From Streptomyces sp. NBC_01750 (lineage in GTDB: Bacteria > Actinomycetota > Actinomycetes > Streptomycetales > Streptomycetaceae): a stretch of DNA of 64,000 nt. Below, piece after piece: positions 36,772 through 45,387 of the stretch (position 1 is the first letter of the stretch; every line of letters starts with the position of its first letter). The stretch lies in the NCBI RefSeq assembly GCF_035918095.1, contig NZ_CP109137.1:5644001-5708000 (forward strand), given 5' to 3'. The translations under genes were made by a program, and so were the position numbers. The notes beneath the pieces were generated by a model that saw only the letters and a program-made list of their open reading frames with translations, was not told where the DNA came from and did not search any database.

Positions 36772-37279
36772 TTGCTGTTCCGGGCCGGGCATCCAGCCGG
36801 AAAGTGCGACCGCCGACGGCCGCGCCCCCCGGACGCGCTGCCGCGGGCGGCCCGTTCCGGCCGCCCCGGTCGCCACCACGGAGCCGAGAACGATCGCGGC
36901 AGCCTTTGAACGTTTCCTCTCTCCGCATCCTTTCCGCGGCCGCGTTTCTCGCCGCCGTCGGCATCGGTAACGACGCCTGACCGCGGGAGAAACTTCTGGA
37001 TCCAGCATTTCGGTACCGGCGAGTCCGACGTGATTTCCCACCGACTTTCTGACAAAGTGCACTCCTGCTTTGTTGCGTTGAACCAACATGGAGAGCCAGT
37101 CATGGCGAAGTCGCCGGGCTTCGCCCCGCTAAGCGCCCGCTGTTCAAGCGACTCGGCACGCGTACGGGGCGGGAACGGCAACGCGTTCTCTTTGTGCCGG
37201 CAGATTCTCGCTGCTGATTTTCACGGCGCCGCCGCTCGCCCGAGCCAGGTCTGAAGTCCGCGTACGAAGAGAGCCGCCC
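36772..37279. other. 508-base gap without an intact gene
   Basis: Apart from the signal-peptide fossil at 36856-36915 (minus strand) I see no supported gene. The second half has lower GC and no consistent codon bias. It leads to the GTG of the glycosyltransferase at 37280, whose ribosome site is weak (GAAGAGAG). Confidence 0.4.
36856..36915 (-). pseudogene. Fossil of a chaplin-like signal peptide
   Basis: The minus-strand frame reads KRSKAAAIVLGSVVATGAAG, very like the start of the neighbouring chaplins (MKTAKKAALVLATAGLAAGA). A GAAAGGA/GAGAGG ribosome-site-like stretch precedes it, but no start codon is in frame and the mature part is unrecognisable. It looks like a third chaplin or other secreted-protein gene that has decayed. 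Confidence 0.4.
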
Positions 37280-38491
37280 GTGCCGCAGAGAAGTTGGACT
37301 GAGAAGAACCAACTGACGGTTTTTCACCTGGTTCAGCCGGTGGACGGGGGAGTCGCGCGTGTCGTCACCGACCTCGTCAGGGCGCAGGTCGCCGAAGGCT
37401 TTCTCACTGTCCTGGCCTGCCCTCCCGGCGGGACGCTCGCGTCGGACGCCGCGGCGTCCGGAGCCCGGGTGCACACCTGGTCCGCCGAAGGCGCCCCGGG
37501 CCTCCCGCTGGTCAGGGAAGTCCTGGCCGCAGCCAGCCTCATCCGCCGCAGCAGCCCCCATCTCGTGCACGCGCACAGCGCCAAGGCCGGGCTCGCCGCC
37601 CGGCTCGCCGTACGCGGACGTGTGCCGACCGTCTTCCAGCCGCATGTCTGGTCCTTCGACGCGCTGGAAGGGCGCGCCGCCGGACTGGCGCTGAAGTGGG
37701 AGCGGTACGGGACCCGTTGGGCCACCCGGACCCTGTGCGTCAGCGAGACCGAGCGAAGTGCCGGGGAGCAGGCCGGAATCGCCGCCCGCTGGGCCGTCAT
37801 CCGCAACGGCGTCGACCTGAGCCACTTCAGTCCCGACGACACGCTGAGCGGCGCGTACGCGCGGGCCGCTCTGCCGCAGCTGGACCACATCCCGGCCGCC
37901 GCGCCCCTGGTGGTCTGCGTCGGCCGGCTCTGCCGGCAGAAGGGCCAGGACATTCTGCTGCGAGCCTGGCCGCAGGTGAGCGCGGCCGTGACCGATGCCC
38001 ATCTGGTGCTGGTCGGGGACGGGCCCGACCGCGAGGCGCTGACCCGGCTCGCCCCGCCGGGCGTGGTGTTCGCCGGGGAGTGCCGGGACACCAGGCCATG
38101 GTTCCGGGCGGCGGACGTGGCCGTGCTCCCCTCTCGCTGGGAGGGCATGGCGCTCGCCCCGCTGGAGGCGATGGCCTGCGGCCTGCCGGTCGTGTTGGCC
38201 GACGTCAGCGGGGCCAGAGAGAGTCTGCCGCCAGGCCACGAAGCTTTCGGACTCGTGCCGCCCCAAAACCCGCCCGCCCTCGCGGCGGCGCTCATCACGC
38301 TGCTCGCCAGGCCGGAACTACGGCAATCCGTCGGCCGCCAGGCCCGGACCCACGCACGGGCGACACACGACGTGCGGGACACCGCCGCGGCAGTCTCCCG
38401 CCTTTACCGGGAACTGCTGCACCACCTGCCTCCGCGTCAGGAACTGCTGGGCTCGGCCCGACACACGACGAGGAGGCGCACCCGGCGATGA
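37280..38491 (+). CDS. Family 4 (GT-B) glycosyltransferase
   Basis: 403 residues, soluble. GT4 pattern: FHLVQPVDGGVARVVTDL at the N-terminus (acceptor-side glycine loop), LVHAHSAKAGLAARLA, VCVSETER-like segment near 155, VGRLCRQKGQDILLRAW, and the C-terminal donor site PSRWEGMALAPLEAMACGLPVV with its ExxxxxxxE spacing. It would add a sugar to a lipid-linked intermediate of an exopolysaccharide. The start is GTG 37280. It overlaps the next frame by ATGA, heading a small operon. Confidence 0.87.
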   Translation: MPQRSWTEKNQLTVFHLVQPVDGGVARVVTDLVRAQVAEGFLTVLACPPGGTLASDAAASGARVHTWSAEGAPGLPLVREVLAAASLIRRSSPHLVHAHSAKAGLAARLAVRGRVPTVFQPHVWSFDALEGRAAGLALKWERYGTRWATRTLCVSETERSAGEQAGIAARWAVIRNGVDLSHFSPDDTLSGAYARAALPQLDHIPAAAPLVVCVGRLCRQKGQDILLRAWPQVSAAVTDAHLVLVGDGPDREALTRLAPPGVVFAGECRDTRPWFRAADVAVLPSRWEGMALAPLEAMACGLPVVLADVSGARESLPPGHEAFGLVPPQNPPALAAALITLLARPELRQSVGRQARTHARATHDVRDTAAAVSRLYRELLHHLPPRQELLGSARHTTRRRTRR

Positions 38492-38682
38492 CCACGAAGA
38501 GCGCGCCGGAGCCCGTTGGGGTGTTCGTGCCCCAACTGCCCGGGCGCGGCCTTGCGGTCGCCCGGCACGCAGCGGTCAGGCCGGCGCTGCGTACCGGCCT
38601 CGGCGCCCGCCGGCCCGCCCTCTCCCCGTCCTGCAGGTCTGCCGCGGACACCACCCCCTCGACCGAGAGAACAAGCCGATGA
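38488..38682 (+). CDS. 64-residue coupled frame of unknown nature
   Basis: Joined by ATGA overlaps to the glycosyltransferase before it and to the Wzz-like fragment after it, so it is probably translated. The sequence is basic and low in structure, with no recognisable domain. It may be the residue of a larger polysaccharide gene (for example a flippase or polymerase) removed by deletion. I do not recognise it. Confidence 0.45.
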   Translation: MTTKSAPEPVGVFVPQLPGRGLAVARHAAVRPALRTGLGARRPALSPSCRSAADTTPSTERTSR

Positions 38683-38969
38683 CCGACTCGCCCCAGCAGG
38701 AGCCCGCTGTCCCCGGATCGTTGTCGCGAGGAATCGGCGCACTCCTCGAGAGAATCACCCCTCCACCCAACTGGTGGGCGCTGCCTGCCGTACTCCTCGG
38801 CACGGTCTGCGCAGTCGCCTGCGGCGTGTTCGCGACACCTCAGTACGCGGCCGTCAGTCATGTCGTCGCTGTGTCCAACGCGGACGTTCAGCCCGGTGCG
38901 GCCCCCGGCTTCTCCCAAGGGATCCCGCCGACCGTGCCCGTATCCGCCGGCGAGTGGGAGCTGGTGTGA
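38679..38969 (+). CDS. Truncated Wzz/chain-length-determinant-like membrane protein
   Basis: 96 residues. The segment PPNWWALPAVLLGTVCAVAC, GVFATPQYAAVSHVVAV resembles the first membrane helix and following strand of Wzz-like polysaccharide co-polymerases. The usual long periplasmic coiled coil and second helix are missing; the protein ends at WELV. It overlaps both neighbours and keeps an operon position. Either a shortened functional anchor or a remnant. Confidence 0.55.
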   Translation: MTDSPQQEPAVPGSLSRGIGALLERITPPPNWWALPAVLLGTVCAVACGVFATPQYAAVSHVVAVSNADVQPGAAPGFSQGIPPTVPVSAGEWELV

Positions 38970-40108
38970 TGGCCGGGGAGCGAACGGTCATCTCCGTCAG
39001 GCTGTGCAGCGATCCCCGCGACTTCGCCGGACTCCGGCCGGAGTGGGAGGCGCTGCAGCGCCGGTGCGCCACGGCCACGCCCTTCCAGAGCCACGCCTGG
39101 CTCCTCTCCTGGTGGCTCTCGTACGGGAGTGGCGGCCTGCTCCGTGTCGTCCTCGTACGCCGTGGCGGACGTCTCATCGCGGCCGCGCCCCTGATGCTCG
39201 TACACCGTCCGCTGCCGCTGCTCGTGCCGATGGGAGGCCCTATCTCCGACTTCGGCGACATCCTCGTCGACGACGAGCACACGGAGATCGCGGTCACGGC
39301 GCTGGAGCGGGGGCTGTACCGCGCCGCCCGGCACGCGGTGATCGAGCTGCGCGAGGTACGGCCGGGGGCGGCGGCCGAGCGGCTGTACGAGGCGTGGACG
39401 GGTGCGCGACGGCAGCTCACGGACTCGGTCTGTCTGGAACTCCCCGCCGCTCCGGTCGAGGAGCTCGTCAAGCGGCTGCCGGCCGGCCGGGCGCTGCGCC
39501 TTCAGGCCGAGCTGCGCGAGATCGACGCGCTGAAGATCGAGAACTACGCGGTGCCCGAGCACGAGGTGCCCGCGGCCGTCGACCATCTGCTGCGGCTGCA
39601 CGAACTCCAGTGGCGGGGACGGGGGGTGGCCGTGGAACACCTCAAGCCGCGCTTCGCGGAGCATCTGGTGCGGGCGACGCAGCGAATGGTGCGGGACGGC
39701 GAGGCCTCGCTGACCGAGTTCCGGCTGGACGGCGAGGTGGTGGCGGCCAATGTGGCGCTGCAGTCGGGGTATCTGACGGGCGGCTATCTGCACGGCGCCC
39801 ACCCGGGGCTGCGGGAGAAGAATGTCGATGTGGCGACAATGCTGCTGCGGCACGACGCGGAGCTCGCCGCGCGCACGGGCCGGCGGGTTCTGAGCCTGCT
39901 GCGGGGGGACGAGGCGTACCAGAGTCATTGGCGTCCGCGGGCCGTCATCAACCAGCGGCTGCTGCTGGCCAGGTCCGGTCTGGAGCCCGCTCTCCGGCTG
40001 CGCGCCGCGCAGGCGGACCGGCGCGAGAGCGGGGCGGGGGTCGTGAAGACACGGCTCCGCGGCGCGCGCGGATGGCGTGCGCGCCTGAACGACTGGCGGG
40101 CGGCCTAG
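38969..40108 (+). CDS. GNAT-fold acyltransferase, CelD/FemAB-like
   Basis: 379 residues, cytosolic. The start LRPEWEALQRRCATATPFQS and HAWLLSWWLSYG is the hallmark of the BioF2/CelD-like acetyltransferases often found in exopolysaccharide operons. The second half contains LHELQWRGRG, LTEFRLDGEVVAANVALQSG and the late GYLHGAHPGLREKN and SLLRGDEAYQSHW blocks. It may acylate a sugar of the polymer. TGATG overlap with the preceding frame shows co-translation. Last gene of the operon. Confidence 0.85.
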   Translation: MAGERTVISVRLCSDPRDFAGLRPEWEALQRRCATATPFQSHAWLLSWWLSYGSGGLLRVVLVRRGGRLIAAAPLMLVHRPLPLLVPMGGPISDFGDILVDDEHTEIAVTALERGLYRAARHAVIELREVRPGAAAERLYEAWTGARRQLTDSVCLELPAAPVEELVKRLPAGRALRLQAELREIDALKIENYAVPEHEVPAAVDHLLRLHELQWRGRGVAVEHLKPRFAEHLVRATQRMVRDGEASLTEFRLDGEVVAANVALQSGYLTGGYLHGAHPGLREKNVDVATMLLRHDAELAARTGRRVLSLLRGDEAYQSHWRPRAVINQRLLLARSGLEPALRLRAAQADRRESGAGVVKTRLRGARGWRARLNDWRAA

Positions 40109-40168
40109 CGCGGCCGGCCGCCGAGACGGCCTCGTCGCCCGGCTGTGCGTCCGTGGTCGTTGGCGTTG

Positions 40169-40435
40169 TCAGGCCGGATGCGGGTCGTGGAGCCAGCCCC
40201 TGCGCTGCGTCGGGGGGTCGGGGCGGGCGTCGGTTTCGCCCGCCGGCTGGGGCGGATAGTGAGCGAGGCGGGTCCACTCGATGTCGGGCCGGCCCGGCAG
40301 GGTGCGGCCGGCCGCTGCCCACTCCCGCTCGAGCTCTTCGTAGATCGGGCTGGTGCCGGCGGGCGGACTCGTCGGATTCGGGGCTGAGAGCGTCTGGACG
40401 CGCTGCCATCGAGCAGGCGCGGTAGTCCTTGCCAT
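40169..40435 (-). CDS. Small conserved-looking hypothetical protein
   Basis: 88 residues. A helical core IYEELEREWAAAGRTLPGRP, DIEWTRLAHYPP is flanked by disordered Pro/Thr-rich ends. Codon use is Streptomyces-like. No ribosome site is evident before ATG 40435, so it may be leaderless or start elsewhere. Convergent with the acyltransferase gene. Function unknown. Confidence 0.5.
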   Translation of the reverse strand: MARTTAPARWQRVQTLSAPNPTSPPAGTSPIYEELEREWAAAGRTLPGRPDIEWTRLAHYPPQPAGETDARPDPPTQRRGWLHDPHPA

Positions 40436-40825
40436 AAGCGGCAAACGCGCGCCCGCGGGCGAAGTCACTGCGAGGGTACGGAGCGGGGGGACAGCAGGAA
40501 CGGTTTTTCGACCCTGGCGCGCGTGTCGGTGAGGTTCGTGCCGACAACAGGGTGCAAAGTGGGGTGTTTTGCTCGAGGGCCGTGGCGAGCGTGATGATAC
40601 GGAAAACAGTCCCCGGACGGGGGGCGAGGCGACACATGGCGTCCGCTCTGCTGCCGTCGGTACCGACGGCGGGCGTGACTGCCTGTCAGGGCGGTTGCGG
40701 AGCCCGCGGGTCCCGCGCTCGTCTGACCGGATTCCGTACCTTGTCGACCGACACGAATGCGCCAACAATGCGCATGACAAACCGAAGACCCTTCGGTCAC
40801 TGAAGTCGCAAGAGGGGACCCCCAC
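40436..40825. promoter_or_regulatory. 390-base intergenic region upstream of the secreted protease
   Basis: No supported gene. Near the end are a direct repeat of AATGCGC at 40755-40775 and a small hairpin ACCGAA-GACCC-TTCGGT at 40781-40797, just before the ribosome site GAGGGGA. These may belong to the promoter/leader of the protease. Confidence 0.4.
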
Positions 40826-41689
40826 ATGAACAAGCCTCTCGTCGGCGCGCTCCTCGCCCTGGCACTCCTCGGGGCGGGCGCGGCACCCGCGATCGCGGTC
40901 ACCGCCGCCGACGCGGCACCGGCCGCCAACTCCGCCGCACCCCAGGCCGACGTCAAAGCAGTCGACTTCGCCGGGACGGTGGCGCTCAGCAACTGTTCCG
41001 GATCGGTGGTGCGGATGCCCGCATCGGAGCCCGACGACCCCGCCCTCGTACTCTCCAACGGGCACTGCATCGAGAGCGGCTTCCCGGCCGCCGGCGAGGT
41101 CATCGTCGATCAGCCGTCGAGCCGTACTTTCGGCCTTCTCAACTCCGCGGGCAGCAGGGTCGCCACACTGCGCGCCAGCAAGATCGCATACGCGACGATG
41201 ACGGACACCGACATCTCGCTGTACCAACTCACGCGCACCTACGCCCAGATACAGAGCAGCTACGGCATCAAGGCGCTCGAGATCAACGCCGCGCACCCGG
41301 TGCAGGGCACCGCAATCAAGGTCGTATCCGGGTACTGGAAGCGGATCTACAGCTGCAACATCGACGGCTTCGCTTACCGCCTCAAGGAAGGTGAGTGGAC
41401 CTGGAAGGACTCGGTCCGCTACACCTCCAGCTGCAAGACCATCGGCGGTACGTCCGGCTCGCCCGTCGTCGACAACGCCACCGGCAAGGTCGTCGCGGTG
41501 AACAACACCGGCAATGAGGACGGTCAGCGCTGCACCGACAACAACCCGTGCGAGGTGGACGAGAACGGGAACGTGACAGTGCGCGAAGGCATCAACTACG
41601 GACAGGAGACCTACGGGATCGTGCCGTGCGTCGGCCTCGACAACAAGATCGATCTGGGGCGGCCGGGCTGCGCGCTGCCGAAGCCGTAA
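40826..41689 (+). CDS. Secreted trypsin-like serine protease (S1 family)
   Basis: 287 residues. Signal peptide to about 24 (AAPAIA), then a short Ala-rich propeptide-like stretch. The catalytic triad is His80 (SNGHC), Asp129 (TDTDIS) and Ser210 (GGTSGSPVV). Cysteine pairs are compatible with the S1 fold (Cys57/Cys81, Cys177/Cys203). The C-terminus holds further cysteines in DGQRCTDNNPCEVDENGN. It is probably an extracellular protease produced in the developmental or nutrient-limited phase. AGAGGGGA precedes the ATG. Confidence 0.9.
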   Translation: MNKPLVGALLALALLGAGAAPAIAVTAADAAPAANSAAPQADVKAVDFAGTVALSNCSGSVVRMPASEPDDPALVLSNGHCIESGFPAAGEVIVDQPSSRTFGLLNSAGSRVATLRASKIAYATMTDTDISLYQLTRTYAQIQSSYGIKALEINAAHPVQGTAIKVVSGYWKRIYSCNIDGFAYRLKEGEWTWKDSVRYTSSCKTIGGTSGSPVVDNATGKVVAVNNTGNEDGQRCTDNNPCEVDENGNVTVREGINYGQETYGIVPCVGLDNKIDLGRPGCALPKP

Positions 41690-41702
41690 CGCCCGCAGTG
41701 CC

Positions 41703-41722
41703 GTGACCCGGCCCGGGGTCAC
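41703..41722 (+). terminator. Hairpin after the protease gene
   Basis: Arms GTGACCC (41703-41709) and GGGTCAC (41716-41722) with a six-base loop, 14 bases after the stop; more GC-rich stems follow. Confidence 0.55.
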
Positions 41723-41773
41723 GCCGGACCTCGGGCCGGGGTCCCGGGGCGGGAGGCTCCCGCCTCCGGCTAT

Positions 41774-41789
41774 CCGTTCGTATGTTCGA
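41774..41789 (+). promoter_or_regulatory. SOS/LexA-box-like site before the AlkB gene
   Basis: CCGTTCGTATGTTCGA matches the actinobacterial LexA consensus TCGAACATATGTTCGA at 12 of 16 positions. The right half GTTCGA is perfect; the left half is degenerate. It lies 22 bases before the start codon of a DNA-repair-type gene. Confidence 0.5.
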
Positions 41790-41810
41790 ATACCGAGGTA
41801 CCCTGGAGGC

Positions 41811-42440
41811 ATGGCAGCACACCTCCAGGGTTCGCTCTTCGACCAGACCGACGAGATCCGTCTCGGTCCGCTGAAGGACATACGGCGGACCGTGCTCGGG
41901 GACGGGGCGTGGATCGACGTCCTGCCGGGATGGCTCGGCGGGGCGGACGCACTGTTCGAGGAGCTGGCGGCCGGTGTGCCGTGGCGGGCCGAGCGGCGCC
42001 AGATGTACGAGCAGGTGGTGACGGTGCCGCGGCTGCTCGCCCACTACCGGGAGGACGACGCACTGCCGCACCCCGTCCTGGACGAGGCCCGCACGGCCCT
42101 CTCCGTCCACTACGCCGATGAGCTCGGCGAGCCCTTCGTCACGGCCGGACTCTGCTACTACCGCGACGGCCGGGACAGCGTGGCCTGGCACGGTGACACG
42201 GCAGGGCGGGCATCCCGGGAGGACACCATGGTCGCGATCGTCTCCGTCGGCGCCCCGCGCGATCTGGTGCTGCGGCCCAGGGGCGGCGGCCGGCTCCCGG
42301 TGCGCAGGCCGCTCGGGCACGGCGACCTCATCGTGATGGGCGGCTCCTGCCAGCGGACCTGGGAGCATGCGGTGCCGAAGACGGCGCGCTCGGTGGGGCC
42401 CCGCATCAGCATCCAGTTCAGGACGCGGGGCGTGCGCTAG
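41811..42440 (+). CDS. AlkB-like Fe(II)/2-oxoglutarate dioxygenase
   Basis: 209 residues. AlkB-family proteins remove methyl groups from alkylated DNA or RNA bases in the cytoplasm. The jelly-roll core shows LCYYRDGRDSVAWHGDT (HxD iron ligands), later WEHAVPK (second His) and RISIQFR (2-oxoglutarate Arg). The usual Asn of the NxYxxG motif appears as Cys. GGAGG lies close to ATG 41811. The gene ends in a CTAG shared with the stop of the convergent D-aminoacylase gene. Confidence 0.88.
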   Translation: MAAHLQGSLFDQTDEIRLGPLKDIRRTVLGDGAWIDVLPGWLGGADALFEELAAGVPWRAERRQMYEQVVTVPRLLAHYREDDALPHPVLDEARTALSVHYADELGEPFVTAGLCYYRDGRDSVAWHGDTAGRASREDTMVAIVSVGAPRDLVLRPRGGGRLPVRRPLGHGDLIVMGGSCQRTWEHAVPKTARSVGPRISIQFRTRGVR

Positions 42441-44053
42441 CCGGGGCGGTGGTCCGTCCGGCGGACCGAGCGGCCGGCCAGCACGTCCGAACGCCGGCCG
42501 TCCTCGATCACGAACCTGCCGTCGATCAGCACATAAGGGATACCGGTCGGCAGCGTACGCGGGGACTCGAAGGTCGAGCCCGCCGCGACCGTGTCCGGGT
42601 CGAAGAGGACCAGGTCCGCGCGGTATCCCTCGCGGACCAGGCCGCGGTCCGGCAGGCGCAGGCGGGCCGCCGGGCGGGAGGTGAGGTGGGCCACCGTCTC
42701 CTCCAGGCTGAGGACGCCCAGCTCTCTCGCGTAGCGGCCGAGGTAGTGCGGGAACGTGCCGTACGCGCGCGGGTGCGGCTTGTCGCCCTGGAGGATGCCG
42801 TCGCTGCCGCCCGTGTGCACCCGGTGGCGCATGATCTGCCGGACGTTCTCCTCGTGGCCGACGTGCTGGAGGATCGTCGAGCCGAGCCGGTCGTCGATGA
42901 GCAGCCGGCGGGCGGTGACCCACGGCGCCTCGCCGCGCTGGGCCGCCGACTGCGCGATCGTCCTGCCGACGCAGCTCGCGAGCCCCGGGTCGCTCACGCC
43001 CGAGATCTCGATGGTGTCCCACTCGATGGGTACGCCGTGGCAGCCGTCCGCGCCGATCTCCTCCATATGGTGGCGGATCTTCTCGGCGGTGGAGTCGTCG
43101 CGCAGGCGCGCCAGGACCGCGTCCGGGCCGCCTTCGCCCGCCCAGCTCGGGAGCATCGCGGCGAGCGTGGTGCAGCCGGGGGTGTACGGGTACGTGTCGA
43201 GGCTGATGTCCGCGCCGGCGGCCAGCGCGTCGTCGAGCAGCGCGAGCAGATCGGGAGCCCTGTCCTTGTTCACGCCGAAGTTCATGGTGGCGTGGGCGAG
43301 ATGAAGGGCGCAGCCGGCGTCGCGGGTGAGGGAGACCATCTCCTCGTACGCCTGGAGAGCCCCGGCTCCGTACGAGCGGTGGTGGGGGCAGTAGTAGCCG
43401 CCGTAGTGCGCCACCACCCGGCAGAGCTCGGTGAGTTCGGCGTCGCCCGCGTACATGCCCGGGGTGTAGGTGAGGCCCGAGGACATGCCGACCGCGCCCT
43501 GTTCGAGGCCTTCGGCCACGAGCTGCTTCATCCGGGCGAGCTCGGCGGGGGTCGCGGGGCGGTCGTCCCAGCCCATCGCGTACATCCGGACCGTGCCCTG
43601 CGGGACGAGGTACGCGGCGTTGACGGCGATGCCCTGCCGGTCGAGCCGGTCGAGGTATTCGCCGACGGTACGCCAGTCGAAGTCGATGGTTGTGTCCCCG
43701 GGCGCACCACCGTTCCAGCCGGTGATCGCCTTGCGGACCTCGGCGAGGGTCGGGTCGTCCACCGGCGCGTACGACAGGCCGTCCTGGCCGAGCACTTCGA
43801 GGGTGACGCCCTGTGCGGCCTTGGCCTCGTGCGCGGGGTCGCGGAGCAGCGCGAGATCGCTGTGCGCGTGCATGTCGATGAAGCCGGGGGACAGGGCGAG
43901 GCCGTGCGCGTCCAGGGCGCGGTTCCCGGGCAGGGCGGGATCGCCCTCACGGCGCACGGCGGCGATACGGCCGCCGTCCAGGCCCACGTCGGCGCGGTAC
44001 GAGGGTCCGCCGGAGCCGTCGATGACGCGTACGTCGCGGAAGACGAGGTCCAT
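42437..44053 (-). CDS. N-acyl-D-amino-acid deacylase (D-aminoacylase)
   Basis: 538 residues, amidohydrolase fold. It frees D-amino acids from N-acyl derivatives. Metal-binding HAHSD is at 62-66 after GFID; the Cys/His site region (GLTYTPGMYA), HHRSYG, HLAHATMNFG and TGGSDGILQGDKPHPRAYG match D-aminoacylases. The start ATG 44053 has GAGGGCGGG upstream. It is 11 bases downstream of the PLP deaminase gene on the same strand, so the two form an operon and presumably act in sequence. Confidence 0.92.
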   Translation of the reverse strand: MDLVFRDVRVIDGSGGPSYRADVGLDGGRIAAVRREGDPALPGNRALDAHGLALSPGFIDMHAHSDLALLRDPAHEAKAAQGVTLEVLGQDGLSYAPVDDPTLAEVRKAITGWNGGAPGDTTIDFDWRTVGEYLDRLDRQGIAVNAAYLVPQGTVRMYAMGWDDRPATPAELARMKQLVAEGLEQGAVGMSSGLTYTPGMYAGDAELTELCRVVAHYGGYYCPHHRSYGAGALQAYEEMVSLTRDAGCALHLAHATMNFGVNKDRAPDLLALLDDALAAGADISLDTYPYTPGCTTLAAMLPSWAGEGGPDAVLARLRDDSTAEKIRHHMEEIGADGCHGVPIEWDTIEISGVSDPGLASCVGRTIAQSAAQRGEAPWVTARRLLIDDRLGSTILQHVGHEENVRQIMRHRVHTGGSDGILQGDKPHPRAYGTFPHYLGRYARELGVLSLEETVAHLTSRPAARLRLPDRGLVREGYRADLVLFDPDTVAAGSTFESPRTLPTGIPYVLIDGRFVIEDGRRSDVLAGRSVRRTDHRPG

Positions 44054-44064
44054 GTCCCGCCCTC

Positions 44065-45387
44065 TCAGAAGAAGGTGCGGATGTAGTCGGTGACCGTGCC
44101 GTCCGCCTCGACCAGCGGGATCAGCTGCCACTTGTCGAAGCTCGTGCACGGGTGGGACAGGCCCATGCCGACCCAGTCGCCGACCTCGAGCTCGGCCTCC
44201 GCGGTCGTGCGGACCCAGCCGTGCTGGTCGGACAGCCCGCTGATCGTGATGCCGTGCGCCGGGCGGATCTCACCGGTGCGGCCGTCGCGGACGACCTGGG
44301 CCTCGGGGAGATCGAGGTCGTATGCCGCGTCGCGCTTGCCCGCGTTGACGAACGCCTGGTCGGGGGAGGGGCGGGAGACGACCTGGGCCCAGAGGCGGAA
44401 GGCCGGCTGGAGGGCGCCCTCCTGCGGGATGCGGTTGAAGGGGGTGAGGTGGCGGTAGTGGCCGTCGTCGTGCGAGACATACGCGCCGGAACGCAGCAAC
44501 TTCAGTACGGGAAGGGAGAGTTCGGGGATCGGGGCGAAGACCTCCGCGACCGCGTCGAACCAGGCGCTGCCGCCCGCGCTGACGACGATCTCGTCGGTGG
44601 CGGCGAAGCGGCCGGCTTTGTCGAAGTCGGCGGCCAGGGCGGTGAGGCGGCGCAGCCAGGCGCGGACGCGGTCGCCGTCGGCCTGCGGGACCTCGCCCTC
44701 GTAACCGGCGACGCCGACGAGGCGGAGGGTCGGGGCGGCGGCCACCGCGTCGGCGACGGCCGCGCAGTCGGCTTCCGTACGGGCTCCGGTCCGGGCACCT
44801 TCGCCGGCGCCGAGTTCGACGACGACGTCGAGCGGGCGGGACGCGCCCACCTCGCCGAGGGCCGCGTCCATCAGCTCGACTCCGCGTACGGAGTCGACGT
44901 AACAGATGAAGCGGAAGCCGGGGTCGGTGTCCAGCTCGTGCGCGAGCCAGCGCAGGGCGGCCGCGTCGACCACCTCGTTGGCGAGGAAGATGCGCCGGAT
45001 CCCATAGGCGCGGTAGACGCGGACCTGGTGCGGGACGGCAGCGGTGATGCCCCAGGCGCCGTGCTCCAGCTGGCGGGCGAAGAGCTGCGGTGACATGGAG
45101 GTCTTGCCGTGCGGGGCGAAGACGAGGCCGTGGCGCTCGGAGTAGGTCTCGAGGAGGGCGAGGTTGTGCTCGACGGACTCGGCGGACAGGGCGAGTACGG
45201 GGGTGGTGAAGCCGCCGGTGAAGAGGTTGCGGCGCTCGGCCGCCAGGGCGCCGACGGTCAGGCCCGCGGTCTCGGCGTCCGGGGGGAGGGACTTGAAGCG
45301 GTGGTCGACCGGCTCGTCGGCGAGACGCTCGAGTCGTCCGGCCGCGGTGTCGGCGGTCTCGGCAGCATCGGTGGCGCGGGCAGCCAT
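44065..45387 (-). CDS. D-amino-acid deaminase, DSD1 / D-threonine aldolase-like (fold-type III PLP)
   Basis: 440 residues. The alanine-racemase-type barrel carries the PLP lysine Lys95 in APHGKTSMSP. The C-terminal domain has SHPCTSFDKW near 413-422, the His/Cys zinc pair of eukaryotic-type D-serine dehydratase and D-threonine aldolase. It should deaminate D-serine or a related D-hydroxy amino acid through an aminoacrylate or aminocrotonate intermediate. It leads the minus-strand operon and faces the kinase/IclR operon across 155 bases. Confidence 0.85.
   Translation of the reverse strand: MAARATDAAETADTAAGRLERLADEPVDHRFKSLPPDAETAGLTVGALAAERRNLFTGGFTTPVLALSAESVEHNLALLETYSERHGLVFAPHGKTSMSPQLFARQLEHGAWGITAAVPHQVRVYRAYGIRRIFLANEVVDAAALRWLAHELDTDPGFRFICYVDSVRGVELMDAALGEVGASRPLDVVVELGAGEGARTGARTEADCAAVADAVAAAPTLRLVGVAGYEGEVPQADGDRVRAWLRRLTALAADFDKAGRFAATDEIVVSAGGSAWFDAVAEVFAPIPELSLPVLKLLRSGAYVSHDDGHYRHLTPFNRIPQEGALQPAFRLWAQVVSRPSPDQAFVNAGKRDAAYDLDLPEAQVVRDGRTGEIRPAHGITISGLSDQHGWVRTTAEAELEVGDWVGMGLSHPCTSFDKWQLIPLVEADGTVTDYIRTFF

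Noticed and set aside
36735..36980. Small plus-strand frame after the chaplin ending in LSAAAFLAAVGIGNDA
   Set aside because: It is the antisense of the chaplin-like signal-peptide fossil, starts inside a terminator stem and has no ribosome site.
41592..43022. Minus-strand open frame overlapping AlkB and D-aminoacylase
   Set aside because: It is a shifted-frame translation, Arg/Pro-rich, overlapping two strongly supported genes.
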